A stretch of DNA of 64,000 nt. Source: CAZDCD01 sp964503885 (GTDB taxonomy: Bacteria; Bacteroidota; Bacteroidia; Bacteroidales; UBA10428). This document shows positions 35,678-45,470 of this stretch, one piece after another; position 1 is the first letter of the stretch, and every line of letters starts with the position of its first letter. A program made the position numbers and the translations under genes. The stretch covers positions 1 to 64,000 of the forward strand of contig CAZDCD010000013.1 of the NCBI GenBank assembly GCA_964503885.1, in the 5' to 3' direction. Below the pieces are notes generated by a model, which ran no database searches, was not told where the DNA came from, and saw nothing but the letters and a program-made list of their open reading frames with translations.

Positions 35678-36565
35678 CTAGTGCGACATGTCGTATTGCC
35701 TTATTTTGTTAACGATAGCTCCTTCAGCATCATAGTACATTTGCCTGATAAAATCGTCGTTGAAATTGTATGTCCGCTCTTCAAGTTGCGCACCATTAAT
35801 TCTGTCAAACAACATTTCCTTTGCCGCTTTGATATCCTTGCCATAAATATGATAGGAATCGGCATGCCAATTCATTCTGGCGAGCTTCACCGTTCTTCCG
35901 GATTTCGCTGAAATGCCGGCAGCAATAACTTCGCGGTTAAACTGTATAAATCCGAACATATTCATAAAACTGGCTCCCCAGGCATCATTGCTCCTGAACC
36001 TTACATTGCAGTTCAGCCAGTAAATGCCATTATCATCTTCGAGGATCCGGTACCAGAGCGATTGCAGACAGGGCGGATCATAGCAGTCGATATCCAGGTT
36101 CGGCATCCAGGTAATCATTTGCGCCTGCCTGGTAAAAGGTTGCTTTGAAAGTTTCCCGATGACTTTTTCAATCTGGTTGACCCTGAAATATCCTATTTCA
36201 TTCGATTGCCCCTCATTAATTTCCTTCCATAGGCCATATCTTTCAAGCCTTCCATGGTATGTATATTCCCACCTGGTATCGTGGTCATCGTTAATATTTT
36301 TTACCCAGTGATCTTTCAGACCCTTTAGTTCCAAAACATACTCCCTGAGGTCTTCTATGCCGCCAGGAAATGCCATATGGATCATCGGATCACTCTCGGG
36401 TTCAAGAATGGTAATATCCATGGTACAATCCAGGCTGAGTGGATCTCCCGGCTTATCGTACTGTGTTTTGAACCGAGTTCCTTTTTCATAAAGGTTTATC
36501 AGCGCTTTTTCATAGGTTTCGGCAAGCGAACAGCCTTCGACTGAAATTACAGGTATATTTAACAT
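35678..36565 (-). CDS. thymidylate synthase-family protein, divergent type
   Basis: I start at ATG 36565 (MLNIPVISVEGCSLAETYEKAL), 295 residues; the frame is open 16 codons upstream. The thymidylate synthase fold is indicated by RQAQMITWMPNLDID, the nucleophile segment YDPPCLQSLWYRI, RFRSNDAWGASFMNMFGFI (matching R-S-x-D-x-x-x-G-x-P-F-N) and WHADSYHIYGKD (the H-x-Y that binds the sugar). The layout resembles archaeal ThyA-like enzymes more than E. coli ThyA. It may make dTMP or act on another pyrimidine nucleotide. The gene is isolated, with no dihydrofolate reductase beside it. Confidence 0.75.
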   Translation of the reverse strand: MLNIPVISVEGCSLAETYEKALINLYEKGTRFKTQYDKPGDPLSLDCTMDITILEPESDPMIHMAFPGGIEDLREYVLELKGLKDHWVKNINDDHDTRWEYTYHGRLERYGLWKEINEGQSNEIGYFRVNQIEKVIGKLSKQPFTRQAQMITWMPNLDIDCYDPPCLQSLWYRILEDDNGIYWLNCNVRFRSNDAWGASFMNMFGFIQFNREVIAAGISAKSGRTVKLARMNWHADSYHIYGKDIKAAKEMLFDRINGAQLEERTYNFNDDFIRQMYYDAEGAIVNKIRQYDMSH

Positions 36566-36730
36566 GGCGGATTGTTTTTTACACCCATCAAAAATGATAA
36601 AATCAGCACTCAATCCCTATTTTTTTCCTGTTTTTCTATCCACAAAATATGAACATAGGGCATGCATTTCGGTTTAACCAAAGAACGCATTTCTTTTTTT
36701 GCAGATTTTCAATAAATTGACAGAAAACCG

Positions 36731-36738
36731 TAATTTTG
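36731..36738 (+). promoter_or_regulatory. Bacteroidetes -7 box (TAATTTTG)
   Basis: This perfect TAnnTTTG lies 29 bases upstream of the GTG start at 36767. No TTTG at the -33 spacing is evident. Confidence 0.5.
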
Positions 36739-36766
36739 CCTGATCATATCCAACTGCAATAAGCCT

Positions 36767-39112
36767 GTGAAGAAATTTTACCTGGAGAGAAGCTTTCTTT
36801 TTATTTTCATGTCGGTTATGCATGGAGCTGTTTTTGGTCAGTCAGGTAAGTCTGATACAATAGGATCATGTGAGCCCGAACTGAAAATAGGTCTCATTGC
36901 CGATCCTCAATACTGCGATTGCGACCCCGAAGGAGCAAGATTCTACCGGAATACGCTGTGGAAACTTCCAAGAGCTGTTGATACCCTGAATAAATACGGA
37001 GTTGATTTTGTCATGAGCCTGGGTGATATGATCGATAAGTATTATGACAGTTATGATTCTGTTGTGCAGTTTTATAACAATCTTACGATGCCTTATTATA
37101 ACCTCCTGGGGAACCATGATTTTGAAGAGATTGACGATTCCCTGCAGCCGGGTATAATCTCCAGGTATACTATGCCCGGGTATTATTATGATTTCAGTTA
37201 CGGCAACTGGCGTTTCGTGGTTCTCGACGGTACCGAACTTGCAGCATATTCCAGGTATATGCATCCCGGACTGGCTGCTGAAGGTGACAGCTTATGGAAC
37301 AGCGTTCAGAGTCAGGTTAACGGCAAACCGTGGAACGGGGGAATAAGCCGGACGCAACTGGCTTGGATCAGGTCGCGAATCGAAGATGCGCTGAATTCGG
37401 AACAACAGGTCATCCTCTTCTGTCATTTCCCGGTATTTCCTGCTACTCTCGAATTATCACTATGGAATAGTGCTGAGATCAGAGATCTCCTGAAGGAGTA
37501 TCCAAATGTAGTTGCATACATTAACGGGCATTTCCACGATGGGGCATACGGATTTACTGACGGCATTCATTACCTTACCCAAAAAGCAATGCTGGATACC
37601 GAGACGAAAAATTCCTTTGCCATCATGGAAATATACAGGCACTATATTTCAATTAAAGGCTATGGAAACATCCGGGATACGGTTCTTTCCTACCGGAATT
37701 TTCCGGAAAAGACAGTGCGCCTGAATTTGTCTGATAGCATTATCCGTTTTTCAGACCATGCAGGGAGTTTAATTGGCAGGCTAACTGCTGATTCACAGGA
37801 GCTATTTTCAACTGTCGACTATGTAATGGACTCGTCCCTTTTTCAAAACCGGTTTTTCCAAATAAATAATGATTCGCTTTTCCTGGCCTCTGATTCCGGC
37901 ATTCAGGCTTTACACCAAATAGTGACCAGGATTATGGCCCTGGGATGTGAATTCGATTCCTCTTTTCAGGATTTTACCCTGGTATTTGACTCTACCATTG
38001 CGGTGTTCAGTGATGAACTCAGAGATACTGTGATGCCGGTTTATGATACATTATCGGTAAACCTCGGTTCACTGGTAACAGACTATTCATACAGTGGTTT
38101 GCAGGTTGATGCGTCACCTGAGGATACTTTGGTGATCAGATCGTTCATTGCAGGCAACCGGCTAATGATCTTTCCTTTGAAAGTCGGTTCTTCGGCAGTT
38201 GTGCTGAATATCCTTGATCCGTATACCGGAAAAGAGTTATCGGGTTCATTCAATGTGTTTGTAACCGATCCGCTGAACCATCCTCCTTCTCATTCCGGCA
38301 GTAATTCGCACGAACTGATCATTCAGCAGAATATTGGTCTGTTCATTTTTCCGGCTGATCTCTTTGCCGATGAAGACGATGATGAACTTTCCTTTTCGGT
38401 ACGAAATACTGACGCTGCACTTTTCAGTGCGGTATTTTTTTCTGACACACTCGCACTTGACGGAAAAACAGGAGGAAATGCAATGCTAAAAATAATTGCT
38501 GATGATGGGAGAGGAGGCACCGATACGCTGGTTTTTAACATCCGTGTTAACCTTCCACCGGAAAGGATGGCAGGAACGACCGGAATTTTTTTTCATCCAC
38601 TGGACGGGTGCCTGGTTATCGGTCTGGATTCTTTGTTTAGCGACCCTGATGACGATACCATATCCTGTACCGTCCTGTCATCAATGGTACCCTGTTCGCC
38701 TGAGCCGGGAAATATATTAAACATTTGTCCATTGAGTGCCGGTTTATCGTTAATTTATCTCAGGATAGACGATTCATCGGGAGGTGTATTGCTGGACTCG
38801 CTAATGCTTAGTATTACCGGTTTGCTGGATGATGCGGGCATTCAGGCAAACAATCAATTCAGAATTTACCCCAACCCGGGAAAAGGTATTGTTACCATCG
38901 GGGTGGAAAGCATGAATGCAAAAAATATGATATTGGCGTTGCTTGATCTCAGCGGGAAAAAGGTGTTCTTATCAGGGCTGCACCCGTTAAACTCAGGTTA
39001 TACCGAAATGAATATCGATCCGGGAAGCATTGTGGCGGATGGCAGGTATGTGGCTGTCCTGTATATGGATGGTACTCCGGTTCACAGTCAGGTAGTGGTT
39101 ATTCAGCGATAG
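36767..39112 (+). CDS. T9SS-exported calcineurin-like metallophosphatase
   Basis: The 781-residue protein starts with GTG followed by a signal peptide. A calcineurin-like phosphoesterase domain follows (about 40-300): LIADPQYC, VMSLGDMIDKYY, NLLGNHDFEE, FCHFPVFP and YINGHFHDGAYG supply the metal ligands. The middle carries two cadherin-like acidic repeats (LFADEDDDELSFSV, LFSDPDDDTISCTV), probable calcium sites. The C-terminus is a type A T9SS sorting domain (FRIYPNPGKGIVTIGV ... GRYVAVLYMDG), so it should be secreted or anchored at the cell surface. The substrate is unknown; phosphate scavenging is plausible. Confidence 0.92.
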   Translation: MKKFYLERSFLFIFMSVMHGAVFGQSGKSDTIGSCEPELKIGLIADPQYCDCDPEGARFYRNTLWKLPRAVDTLNKYGVDFVMSLGDMIDKYYDSYDSVVQFYNNLTMPYYNLLGNHDFEEIDDSLQPGIISRYTMPGYYYDFSYGNWRFVVLDGTELAAYSRYMHPGLAAEGDSLWNSVQSQVNGKPWNGGISRTQLAWIRSRIEDALNSEQQVILFCHFPVFPATLELSLWNSAEIRDLLKEYPNVVAYINGHFHDGAYGFTDGIHYLTQKAMLDTETKNSFAIMEIYRHYISIKGYGNIRDTVLSYRNFPEKTVRLNLSDSIIRFSDHAGSLIGRLTADSQELFSTVDYVMDSSLFQNRFFQINNDSLFLASDSGIQALHQIVTRIMALGCEFDSSFQDFTLVFDSTIAVFSDELRDTVMPVYDTLSVNLGSLVTDYSYSGLQVDASPEDTLVIRSFIAGNRLMIFPLKVGSSAVVLNILDPYTGKELSGSFNVFVTDPLNHPPSHSGSNSHELIIQQNIGLFIFPADLFADEDDDELSFSVRNTDAALFSAVFFSDTLALDGKTGGNAMLKIIADDGRGGTDTLVFNIRVNLPPERMAGTTGIFFHPLDGCLVIGLDSLFSDPDDDTISCTVLSSMVPCSPEPGNILNICPLSAGLSLIYLRIDDSSGGVLLDSLMLSITGLLDDAGIQANNQFRIYPNPGKGIVTIGVESMNAKNMILALLDLSGKKVFLSGLHPLNSGYTEMNIDPGSIVADGRYVAVLYMDGTPVHSQVVVIQR

Positions 39113-39126
39113 GAATATCCGCGGGT

Positions 39127-40449
39127 TTACATGATAGCCGGCATTAGTGTTGCACTTATCCTTAAAATATCAATCTCGGCATTTACCAGGGAAAATTTAA
39201 GCGCCACCAGGTGGTTTTTCACCTCAATGTAAGTCCGTTGTGTCACTCTGAAATCATATCCGTTAATGGCCCCGTATTCCAGCTGTTGTTTTGCAATCTG
39301 CAGCGATCGTTCGGCCGAACCCAGGCTTTCCGTGATCAGGTTGACCTGTTCAGTGAATGAGTTATGCTGGTTCAGGCTTGTCGTAAGGCCTGCAAGGATC
39401 ATTTGTGAGGTCCTGTTTTTGTCTGTCTCCGATATATCCTCTTCGATCCGCGCATTTCTGAGTTGCTGTGTTTCGCGTCCTCCGTCAAACAGGTTAAAAC
39501 GTACACGTATACCGTATTGAGGTCCATAACTACGCGCCGATTCCACAAAACCGAGCTCACTGGTCTGACGTGAGTATGAATAATTGCCGAACAGGCTTAT
39601 TTCAGGATATCTGTCGGCCGCTTCTGTGCGTCGGTTGGTTTCTGCAATAAGCTCTTCGATCTGCGACTGTTTCAGGTCGATATTCCTTTCGAGGGCGGAA
39701 GCAACAAGCGAATCTTTTTCACCGATTTCATAGATCAGGATGTCCTTATCGGCCGGTAAGATTGTTGTTTCCGGATCCTGATTTACAATGGTATTGATCT
39801 GGATTTCAATATTCCTGATAATCATTTTCTGGTTGACAACTGTTACGCTGTCCGCATTATAGTCAACCAATGCCTGATGATACAACAATGCATTTCCCGA
39901 TCCGAGTCTTAGCTTTTCCTGTTCGAGCTTTACACGGTAAGCTGAAATCTCCAGCGACTGCCTGTAGTTTGAGAGAAGCTCCCTCTGTTCCACCAGGTTG
40001 TAATAAGCTTTGGCAATATCAGAGACGGTCTGTTCAATGTAGTACCTGGTTTCCAGCCTGCCTGATTCCTGCAGATTAACCAGCCTGTCTTTTGCCGCAA
40101 ACATCCTGAATCCGTCGAATATAACCCAGTTCACTTCTGCCATGGCATTAAAAGAGGTACTCTTTGCATTGGTCCCGCTTCTGGTAACTCCTGTGTAATA
40201 GTCCGAGCGTGAATTCTCAACAGCATATGCCTGTTCTGCGCTCAGGTCTGCCGACGGTAAAAATCCGGCATTTCCAATGGTATTGTTGTTTGAGGCGATC
40301 TCTTCCCTGCTGCGGGCTATCCGTATCTGGTAATTCTCCTCCAGTGCCCTGTTAACCAAGTCGTACAGGCTGACTGGCTGCTGGGCTTCGGTAAACCTGA
40401 ATCCTGTAAAGGATATAATCGACAGGAAAACAACGATTGTTTTATTCAT
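39127..40449 (-). CDS. TolC-family outer-membrane efflux protein
   Basis: I start at ATG 40449 (MNKTIVVFLSIISF), inside the last codons of the pump gene, so the two overlap by 8 bases and are translationally coupled. The 440-residue product has a signal peptide and two OEP repeats with long heptad helices (YDLVNRALEENYQIRIARSR, ISAYRVKLEQEKLRLGSG, LQIAKQQLEYGAINGYDF). It forms the outer-membrane duct of the RND system. The short distance to the convergent metallophosphatase gene (14 bases) leaves little room for a terminator. Confidence 0.92.
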   Translation of the reverse strand: MNKTIVVFLSIISFTGFRFTEAQQPVSLYDLVNRALEENYQIRIARSREEIASNNNTIGNAGFLPSADLSAEQAYAVENSRSDYYTGVTRSGTNAKSTSFNAMAEVNWVIFDGFRMFAAKDRLVNLQESGRLETRYYIEQTVSDIAKAYYNLVEQRELLSNYRQSLEISAYRVKLEQEKLRLGSGNALLYHQALVDYNADSVTVVNQKMIIRNIEIQINTIVNQDPETTILPADKDILIYEIGEKDSLVASALERNIDLKQSQIEELIAETNRRTEAADRYPEISLFGNYSYSRQTSELGFVESARSYGPQYGIRVRFNLFDGGRETQQLRNARIEEDISETDKNRTSQMILAGLTTSLNQHNSFTEQVNLITESLGSAERSLQIAKQQLEYGAINGYDFRVTQRTYIEVKNHLVALKFSLVNAEIDILRISATLMPAIM

Positions 40450-43400
40450 GTTCTTCTTCAACAAGCTTTTTTTCTTTTTTGCTGGAAATATAGGTATACA
40501 ATGCCGGAATGACAAACAGCGTGAGAACCAGCGAGAACATCAGTCCACCTATGATCGCTATCCCGAGAGGAATGCGGCTGTTCGTTGCACCGCCTATTGC
40601 AAGAGTCAGGGGCACAGCACCCAGTGCTGTGGCAAGGCTTGTCATGATGATCGGGCGAAACCGTTCCGCGGCAGCGTCAATGACAGCCTGCTTAATCGGC
40701 TCGCCTTCATATCTTTTCTGGTTGGCGAATTCTACGATGAGTATTCCGTTTTTGGTCACAATTCCTATAAGCACAATCATGCCTATCTGGCTGAAAATGT
40801 TAAGCGTCTGTCCGAAGATGAATAATGACATGAGCGCTCCGGCCAGTGCCAGCGGCACGGTAAAAAGAATGGTCAGCGGATCACGGAAACTTTCAAACTG
40901 TCCGGCAAGTGTAAGATATATAAGAATAAGGGCAAAGATAAAAATGAGCAGCAGGTTGCTTGAACTTTCCTCGAAATCTTCCGATGTACCTGTGAGCGCA
41001 GTACTGAACGATTCGTCCAGCACTTCGCCGGCAATTTTTCGCATGGCTTCGATACCGTCACCGAGTGTATACCCGGGGTTGAGTGAAGCTGAAATGGTTG
41101 CAGCGGTATACCTGTTGTACCTTAATAACTGGGGTGGACGGCTGTCATCTGTAAGTTTTACCAAATTGTCCAGGGATACCATATCTCCTGAGGAAGTCCT
41201 TACCCTCATATTGGCAAGATCCTGGGGTTCGTTGCGTTTTTCTTCGTTGGCGCGTGCGATAACATAATATTGTTTGCCGTTCTTAATGAAATAACCTATT
41301 CGCTGTTCACTGAAGTAGGTCTGCAGGGTTCCGGCAATATCACGCACGCTTACCCCAAGATCAACAGCTTTATTCCTGTCGATGTTTACCACCAGTTCGG
41401 GCTTTGTAAATTTCAGGTTAATATCTACAACCCCGAATGCAGGGTCACTCCTGGCTCTTTGTAAAAATGTGGGTATGACCTCTTTCAGCTTTTCAAGGTT
41501 CTGGGCTTCAAGGACAAACTGTACCGGAAGGCCTCTGCCTCCGGAAGTGATCGTAGGATCCTGCAAAACGTATGTCTGGGCAAAATTATACCGCCTGACG
41601 ATCCTGCTCAATTCATCGGCTACCTCCATTTGTGATTTTTCCCTTTCTTCCGGGGGATACAACGTCAACCTTATGAATGCTGAATTTACAGAAACCGATG
41701 CCCCGAATCCCGGTGAAGTCACAGCGAGCAGGTATTGCATTTCAGGCAGCGTATCCACCAGGCGTATCATTTTCATCTGGTAATCGTCCATCATCTCGTA
41801 TGACGTACCTTCGGGAGCAGTTGAGACCAGGCGGATGCGGCTTTTGTCCTCAAGGGGGGCAAGTTCTGACTTCAGGTTGGCATAAAAGAACCAGATGATG
41901 ATAAGGATCACGAGCATTATGGGAAATACAAGCCATCTTTCCCGCATGAATGAAGAAAGCCAGCCTTTATAGTGTGTTAAAAGATAATCGACAGGTTGTT
42001 TTACATATTTCAGCATTTTATATTCCCTGCGAGTTTTGGTCAAAATGCGCGAGCTGAGCATTGCCGTGAGCGTCAGCGAAACAAAAGCCGAAATAATTAT
42101 GGAACCGGCAACAACAAGCGCAAATTCCCGGAATAACCTGCCGACCAGACCCTGCAGAAAGAAAATCGGCAGAAAAACACATACCAGGGTAATGGTAGTG
42201 GCTATTATGGCAAAAAATACCTGGCGTGAACCCTTGAAAGCAGCCTGAATGGGATCGTACCCCTGCTCCACTTTTGAATAAATGTTTTCCATTACCACAA
42301 TGGCATCGTCCACAACGATTCCTGTTGCAAGCAGAAGTCCCAGGAGGGTAAGCACATTGATCGAATACCCCGCGATATAAATAAGGGCAAAAGTCCCTAT
42401 CAGTGAAATGGGGATGGCAATTATCGGGATGAACGTGGTGCGGATGCTTCGCAGAAAGATAAAGATCACGGCCAGCACAAGACCGAAGGCAATAAAGATT
42501 GTCATCTGAACTTCACGAATCGATTTTCTGATGGATTTGGTCACATCGAGCCCGATACCCAGACGGATATCCGGGGGAAGGTTTGCCTTAAGCTTATTCA
42601 CCCGGTCATAGGCTTCATCGACGATCTCAATATAATTGGCTCCCGGCTGCGGCACCATGGCAACGCCTACCATTGGAATACCATGATTTCCCCGCAGGAT
42701 TGATTTTTCACTGAGAGCACCGAGTTCGGCCCTTCCCACATCTTTCACCCTCACAAGAGTATTGCCCTTCCTTGCAACGATCATATTATTGAATTCTTCT
42801 TCGTTGTTCAGCCTTCCGTAAGTGCGTATGGTAATGTATTTGCTCTTGCCTTCGATTTGTCCGGTAGGCAATTCAAGGTTTTGTGCTGTAAGGGCTTCCC
42901 TGATATCCACAGGCGTTATCCCGAAGGCATCGAGTTTGTCGGGATCAAGGATCAGTCGCATGGCATATGCTTTCTCTCCCCACAGGTAGATTTCACTGAT
43001 GCCGTTGATCGTCTGCAGCCTCTCGGCAAAAACATTATCGGCAATATCGGTCAGTTCAAGAAGGCTTCTCTTGTTGCTGGACAAGGTAATGGCCAGAATG
43101 GTTTGTGCATTGGCATCGGCTTTTGTGACCACAGGCGGATCGGCATCGGGAGGCAGGTTGTTCAGGGCCTGTGATACTTTATCCCGTACATCGTTTGCCG
43201 CATCATTAATGTTCGTCCCCAGTTCAAATTCAACGCGTATGGTGCTACGTCCGTCTGAGCTTACAGAGGATATTGTTTTAATACCCGGCACCTTGTTGAC
43301 CTCTTCTTCAAGAGGTTCGGTAATCTGTGTTTCGATGATCTCGGCATTAGCCCCTGTATAATCTGTCCTCACAGTAATAACAGGCGGGTCTACGCTAGGG

Positions 43401-43510
43401 TATTCCCTGACACCAAGGGAGAAGAAGGCTACCGAACCGAAAATCACAATGGCAATGGCGAAAACGCTTGCCAGTACGGGCCGTCTGATGCTGATGTCCG
43501 ATAATGTCAT
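40442..43510 (-). CDS. RND efflux pump, AcrB/MexB (HAE1) type
   Basis: The 1022-residue inner-membrane pump has 12 helices in two halves, each with a large periplasmic loop. The proton-relay acids are in LLATGIVVDDAIVVMENI and the matching lysine region in IGIVTKNGILIVEFANQKR. It starts with LSDISIRRPVLASVFAIAIV. Drug or bile-acid export is likely. It sits between the adaptor (4-base overlap) and the TolC-like gene (8-base overlap). Confidence 0.96.
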   Translation of the reverse strand: MTLSDISIRRPVLASVFAIAIVIFGSVAFFSLGVREYPSVDPPVITVRTDYTGANAEIIETQITEPLEEEVNKVPGIKTISSVSSDGRSTIRVEFELGTNINDAANDVRDKVSQALNNLPPDADPPVVTKADANAQTILAITLSSNKRSLLELTDIADNVFAERLQTINGISEIYLWGEKAYAMRLILDPDKLDAFGITPVDIREALTAQNLELPTGQIEGKSKYITIRTYGRLNNEEEFNNMIVARKGNTLVRVKDVGRAELGALSEKSILRGNHGIPMVGVAMVPQPGANYIEIVDEAYDRVNKLKANLPPDIRLGIGLDVTKSIRKSIREVQMTIFIAFGLVLAVIFIFLRSIRTTFIPIIAIPISLIGTFALIYIAGYSINVLTLLGLLLATGIVVDDAIVVMENIYSKVEQGYDPIQAAFKGSRQVFFAIIATTITLVCVFLPIFFLQGLVGRLFREFALVVAGSIIISAFVSLTLTAMLSSRILTKTRREYKMLKYVKQPVDYLLTHYKGWLSSFMRERWLVFPIMLVILIIIWFFYANLKSELAPLEDKSRIRLVSTAPEGTSYEMMDDYQMKMIRLVDTLPEMQYLLAVTSPGFGASVSVNSAFIRLTLYPPEEREKSQMEVADELSRIVRRYNFAQTYVLQDPTITSGGRGLPVQFVLEAQNLEKLKEVIPTFLQRARSDPAFGVVDINLKFTKPELVVNIDRNKAVDLGVSVRDIAGTLQTYFSEQRIGYFIKNGKQYYVIARANEEKRNEPQDLANMRVRTSSGDMVSLDNLVKLTDDSRPPQLLRYNRYTAATISASLNPGYTLGDGIEAMRKIAGEVLDESFSTALTGTSEDFEESSSNLLLIFIFALILIYLTLAGQFESFRDPLTILFTVPLALAGALMSLFIFGQTLNIFSQIGMIVLIGIVTKNGILIVEFANQKRYEGEPIKQAVIDAAAERFRPIIMTSLATALGAVPLTLAIGGATNSRIPLGIAIIGGLMFSLVLTLFVIPALYTYISSKKEKKLVEEEHE

Positions 43511-44583
43511 AAGGCTCCCGATTGGTTGACCTTTCCCACTTCAACTTTCTGGCCATCGCTGATTTCAAGCAATCCGGTCACCATTACCGTATCGCCCGCA
43601 GACAGACCCGACAATACCTGTACCTGTGTCTCCGTCCGCACACCAACAGTAATGTTCTGCCTTACGGCGGTATTGTTTTTCACTGCATATACAACATGGG
43701 TATTCAGTTCGGGAATTACCGCTTCGGCAGGGATAAGCAGTGCATCCGCATTCTGATCGACGCGCAGGGTCACCTCGGCGAAATCACCAGGGATATATTT
43801 CATTTCGGGGTTTTTCAGGATGGCCCTGAGCTGAAGGCTCCGGTCAGACTCACTGATGACCGGATCGATGGCATATATCCTTGCTGTGGTGGTATCCGCA
43901 GATGTGGACGAGTTAACAAAAACAATGTTGCCCACCTTCACCTGGTTTGCGTATCTGGCCGGAATGGTAAAATTCACTTTTACAGGATCGGTCTGTGTGA
44001 TCGTGGCAATCGGATCGCCTTTGGACAGGTAGGCGCCGGGACTGAAATTGCGCATTCCGATCCGCCCGCTGAATGGCGCTTTTACACGGGACAGATCAAT
44101 AGTAACCTTAAGTTCGTCAATCTGTGCTTTCAGGTTTTGCACGGTTGCTTCTGCCTGGTCAAGTTCCTCCCGGCTTGTACCTTCGATATTGATCAGGCCT
44201 CTTTTCCTTTCCAGGTCATTCCGTGCCGATACCAATTGTGCTTCGAGGCCCTGAAGCCGGGCTTTCCAGGTACGGTCATCAATTTCAAGCAACACACTAT
44301 TCTTTTGCACATATTCGCCCTCACTGAAATGGATAGCTACCACATTTCCTTCGACGGGAGCCCTTAAATCAACCTGCTCATTCGGCAGAAGATCTCCCGT
44401 GGCAGTTACGGAAACCGAAAGACCTGCTGGCTTGACGATGACCACATCTACCGTCATCTTTTTACTTTGCCGGGTATTGTTTTCTTGTTCTTTGCATGCT
44501 GGCAGCATGATCAACAGGATAATACAATAAGAAGACAGCTTCACCGTGTGTCTGATTTTTTTAAAAGCGCTGGATATTGGCAT
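43507..44583 (-). CDS. RND periplasmic adaptor (HlyD/AcrA type) lipoprotein
   Basis: I start at ATG 44583 (MPISSAFKKIRHTVKLSSYC), 358 residues, with a lipobox at LPAC. Domains follow the AcrA plan: a barrel-sandwich half (VDLRAPVEGNVVAIHFSEGEYV), a coiled-coil hairpin (about 105-160), the second half (KAPFSGRIGMRNFSPGAYLSKG) and a beta-barrel with VGVRTETQVQVLSGLSAGD. It bridges pump and outer-membrane duct. It is the first gene of the efflux operon; no regulator gene is adjacent. Confidence 0.94.
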   Translation of the reverse strand: MPISSAFKKIRHTVKLSSYCIILLIMLPACKEQENNTRQSKKMTVDVVIVKPAGLSVSVTATGDLLPNEQVDLRAPVEGNVVAIHFSEGEYVQKNSVLLEIDDRTWKARLQGLEAQLVSARNDLERKRGLINIEGTSREELDQAEATVQNLKAQIDELKVTIDLSRVKAPFSGRIGMRNFSPGAYLSKGDPIATITQTDPVKVNFTIPARYANQVKVGNIVFVNSSTSADTTTARIYAIDPVISESDRSLQLRAILKNPEMKYIPGDFAEVTLRVDQNADALLIPAEAVIPELNTHVVYAVKNNTAVRQNITVGVRTETQVQVLSGLSAGDTVMVTGLLEISDGQKVEVGKVNQSGAL

Positions 44584-44822
44584 GGCGTACTGGTTAAGGA
44601 TCAACAATGAAACTGAAGCAACAGTCATAATTGCGGTAAATTTAATTCATTATTTGTGTTTTCCATAACCTCTTAATTCTCTGTTGAAAAAACGGAATAA
44701 TACAGATACTATAACAGTCGTGCAGGGATAATGGTTTATCAATGGCTGCAAACTGGATTTCCGTATTTATGGCATTCTGCTGATTCAACATACAAGACCT
44801 GACAGATATGATCCCTGATGGG

Positions 44823-45203
44823 TCAGCGGCCGAAGATTGCATGAACGATATTCTTCTTATCGAAGCTACCGGCGTTGTTTCTTTTTTCCTGTTTTATGGT
44901 TTCAGGAACAAGGCGGTAAACGACCCATGCACCAGAAAGTAAGAGGAGTGTAAATGTAATGAACGGAAGCTGAAAGAAAGGGATCACAAGAAACCCGGTT
45001 ATCAGCGGACCTATAGCGATGCCCAGTCCTACATGTATCGATTCAGGAACATGCAGCCATGAAACATCCATCTGTGCAACATATAACGGAAAAAGAACGA
45101 TAAGGATCCCCTTTCCAACTCCATCGCCCATTCTGGCAAGTGAAACGGCAACAACGCCGCGTGTAAACCCGAAATTTATTAAGGCAGTTTTAATTTTACC
45201 CAT
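44823..45203 (-). pseudogene. MFS transporter with large in-frame deletion
   Basis: The 126-residue frame reads as a normal MFS N-terminus (VVAVSLARMGDGVGKGILIVLFPLYVA, then WLHVPES) that passes directly, near residue 57, into what is normally the TM5-TM6 region (GLGIAIGPLITGFLV, PFITFTLLLLSGAWVVYRLVPE). TM2-TM4 are missing, and the protein ends after the mid-loop without TM7-12. It is best read as a deletion derivative of a roughly 400-residue transporter. It has a start and no internal stop, so it could still be expressed. Confidence 0.7.
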
Positions 45204-45288
45204 GAAAGACCTGTTACTGTTAATCCCTGATGCAGATATATTGCGGATTTAATCCTGTAACCCACAGCCATCATTAATGATCTATGAA

Positions 45289-45305
45289 AAACTTTAGTAA
45301 AGTTT
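45289..45305. promoter_or_regulatory. palindromic operator candidate upstream of doxX
   Basis: AAACTTT-AGT-AAAGTTT is a perfect 7-base inverted repeat, directly followed by a second imperfect one (AGTTTACTTTGTAACT). It lies about 165 bases upstream of the DoxX start. The style suits a dimeric winged-helix repressor (HxlR, MarR or TetR type), but no such gene is in the window. Confidence 0.35.
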
Positions 45306-45470
45306 ACTTTGTAACTAGAACAATTTTCAGTGAAAAAGGGTTTATTCATGTAGGGAAATTTGAAAAGGGAAGACGATACTACAATATGGTGAAATCTTTC
45401 TGCCTGGCTCAACCTGAAATCAATAGTGTTCACCGGTATCAGGCGCCGGAATATTCTAAATCATAAAAAT

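Noticed and set aside
43522..44367. A 281-codon plus-strand frame opposite the RND adaptor gene.
   Set aside because: The opposite strand encodes an unmistakable AcrA-type protein; this is its antisense shadow. The same holds for 40509-41267 opposite the pump.
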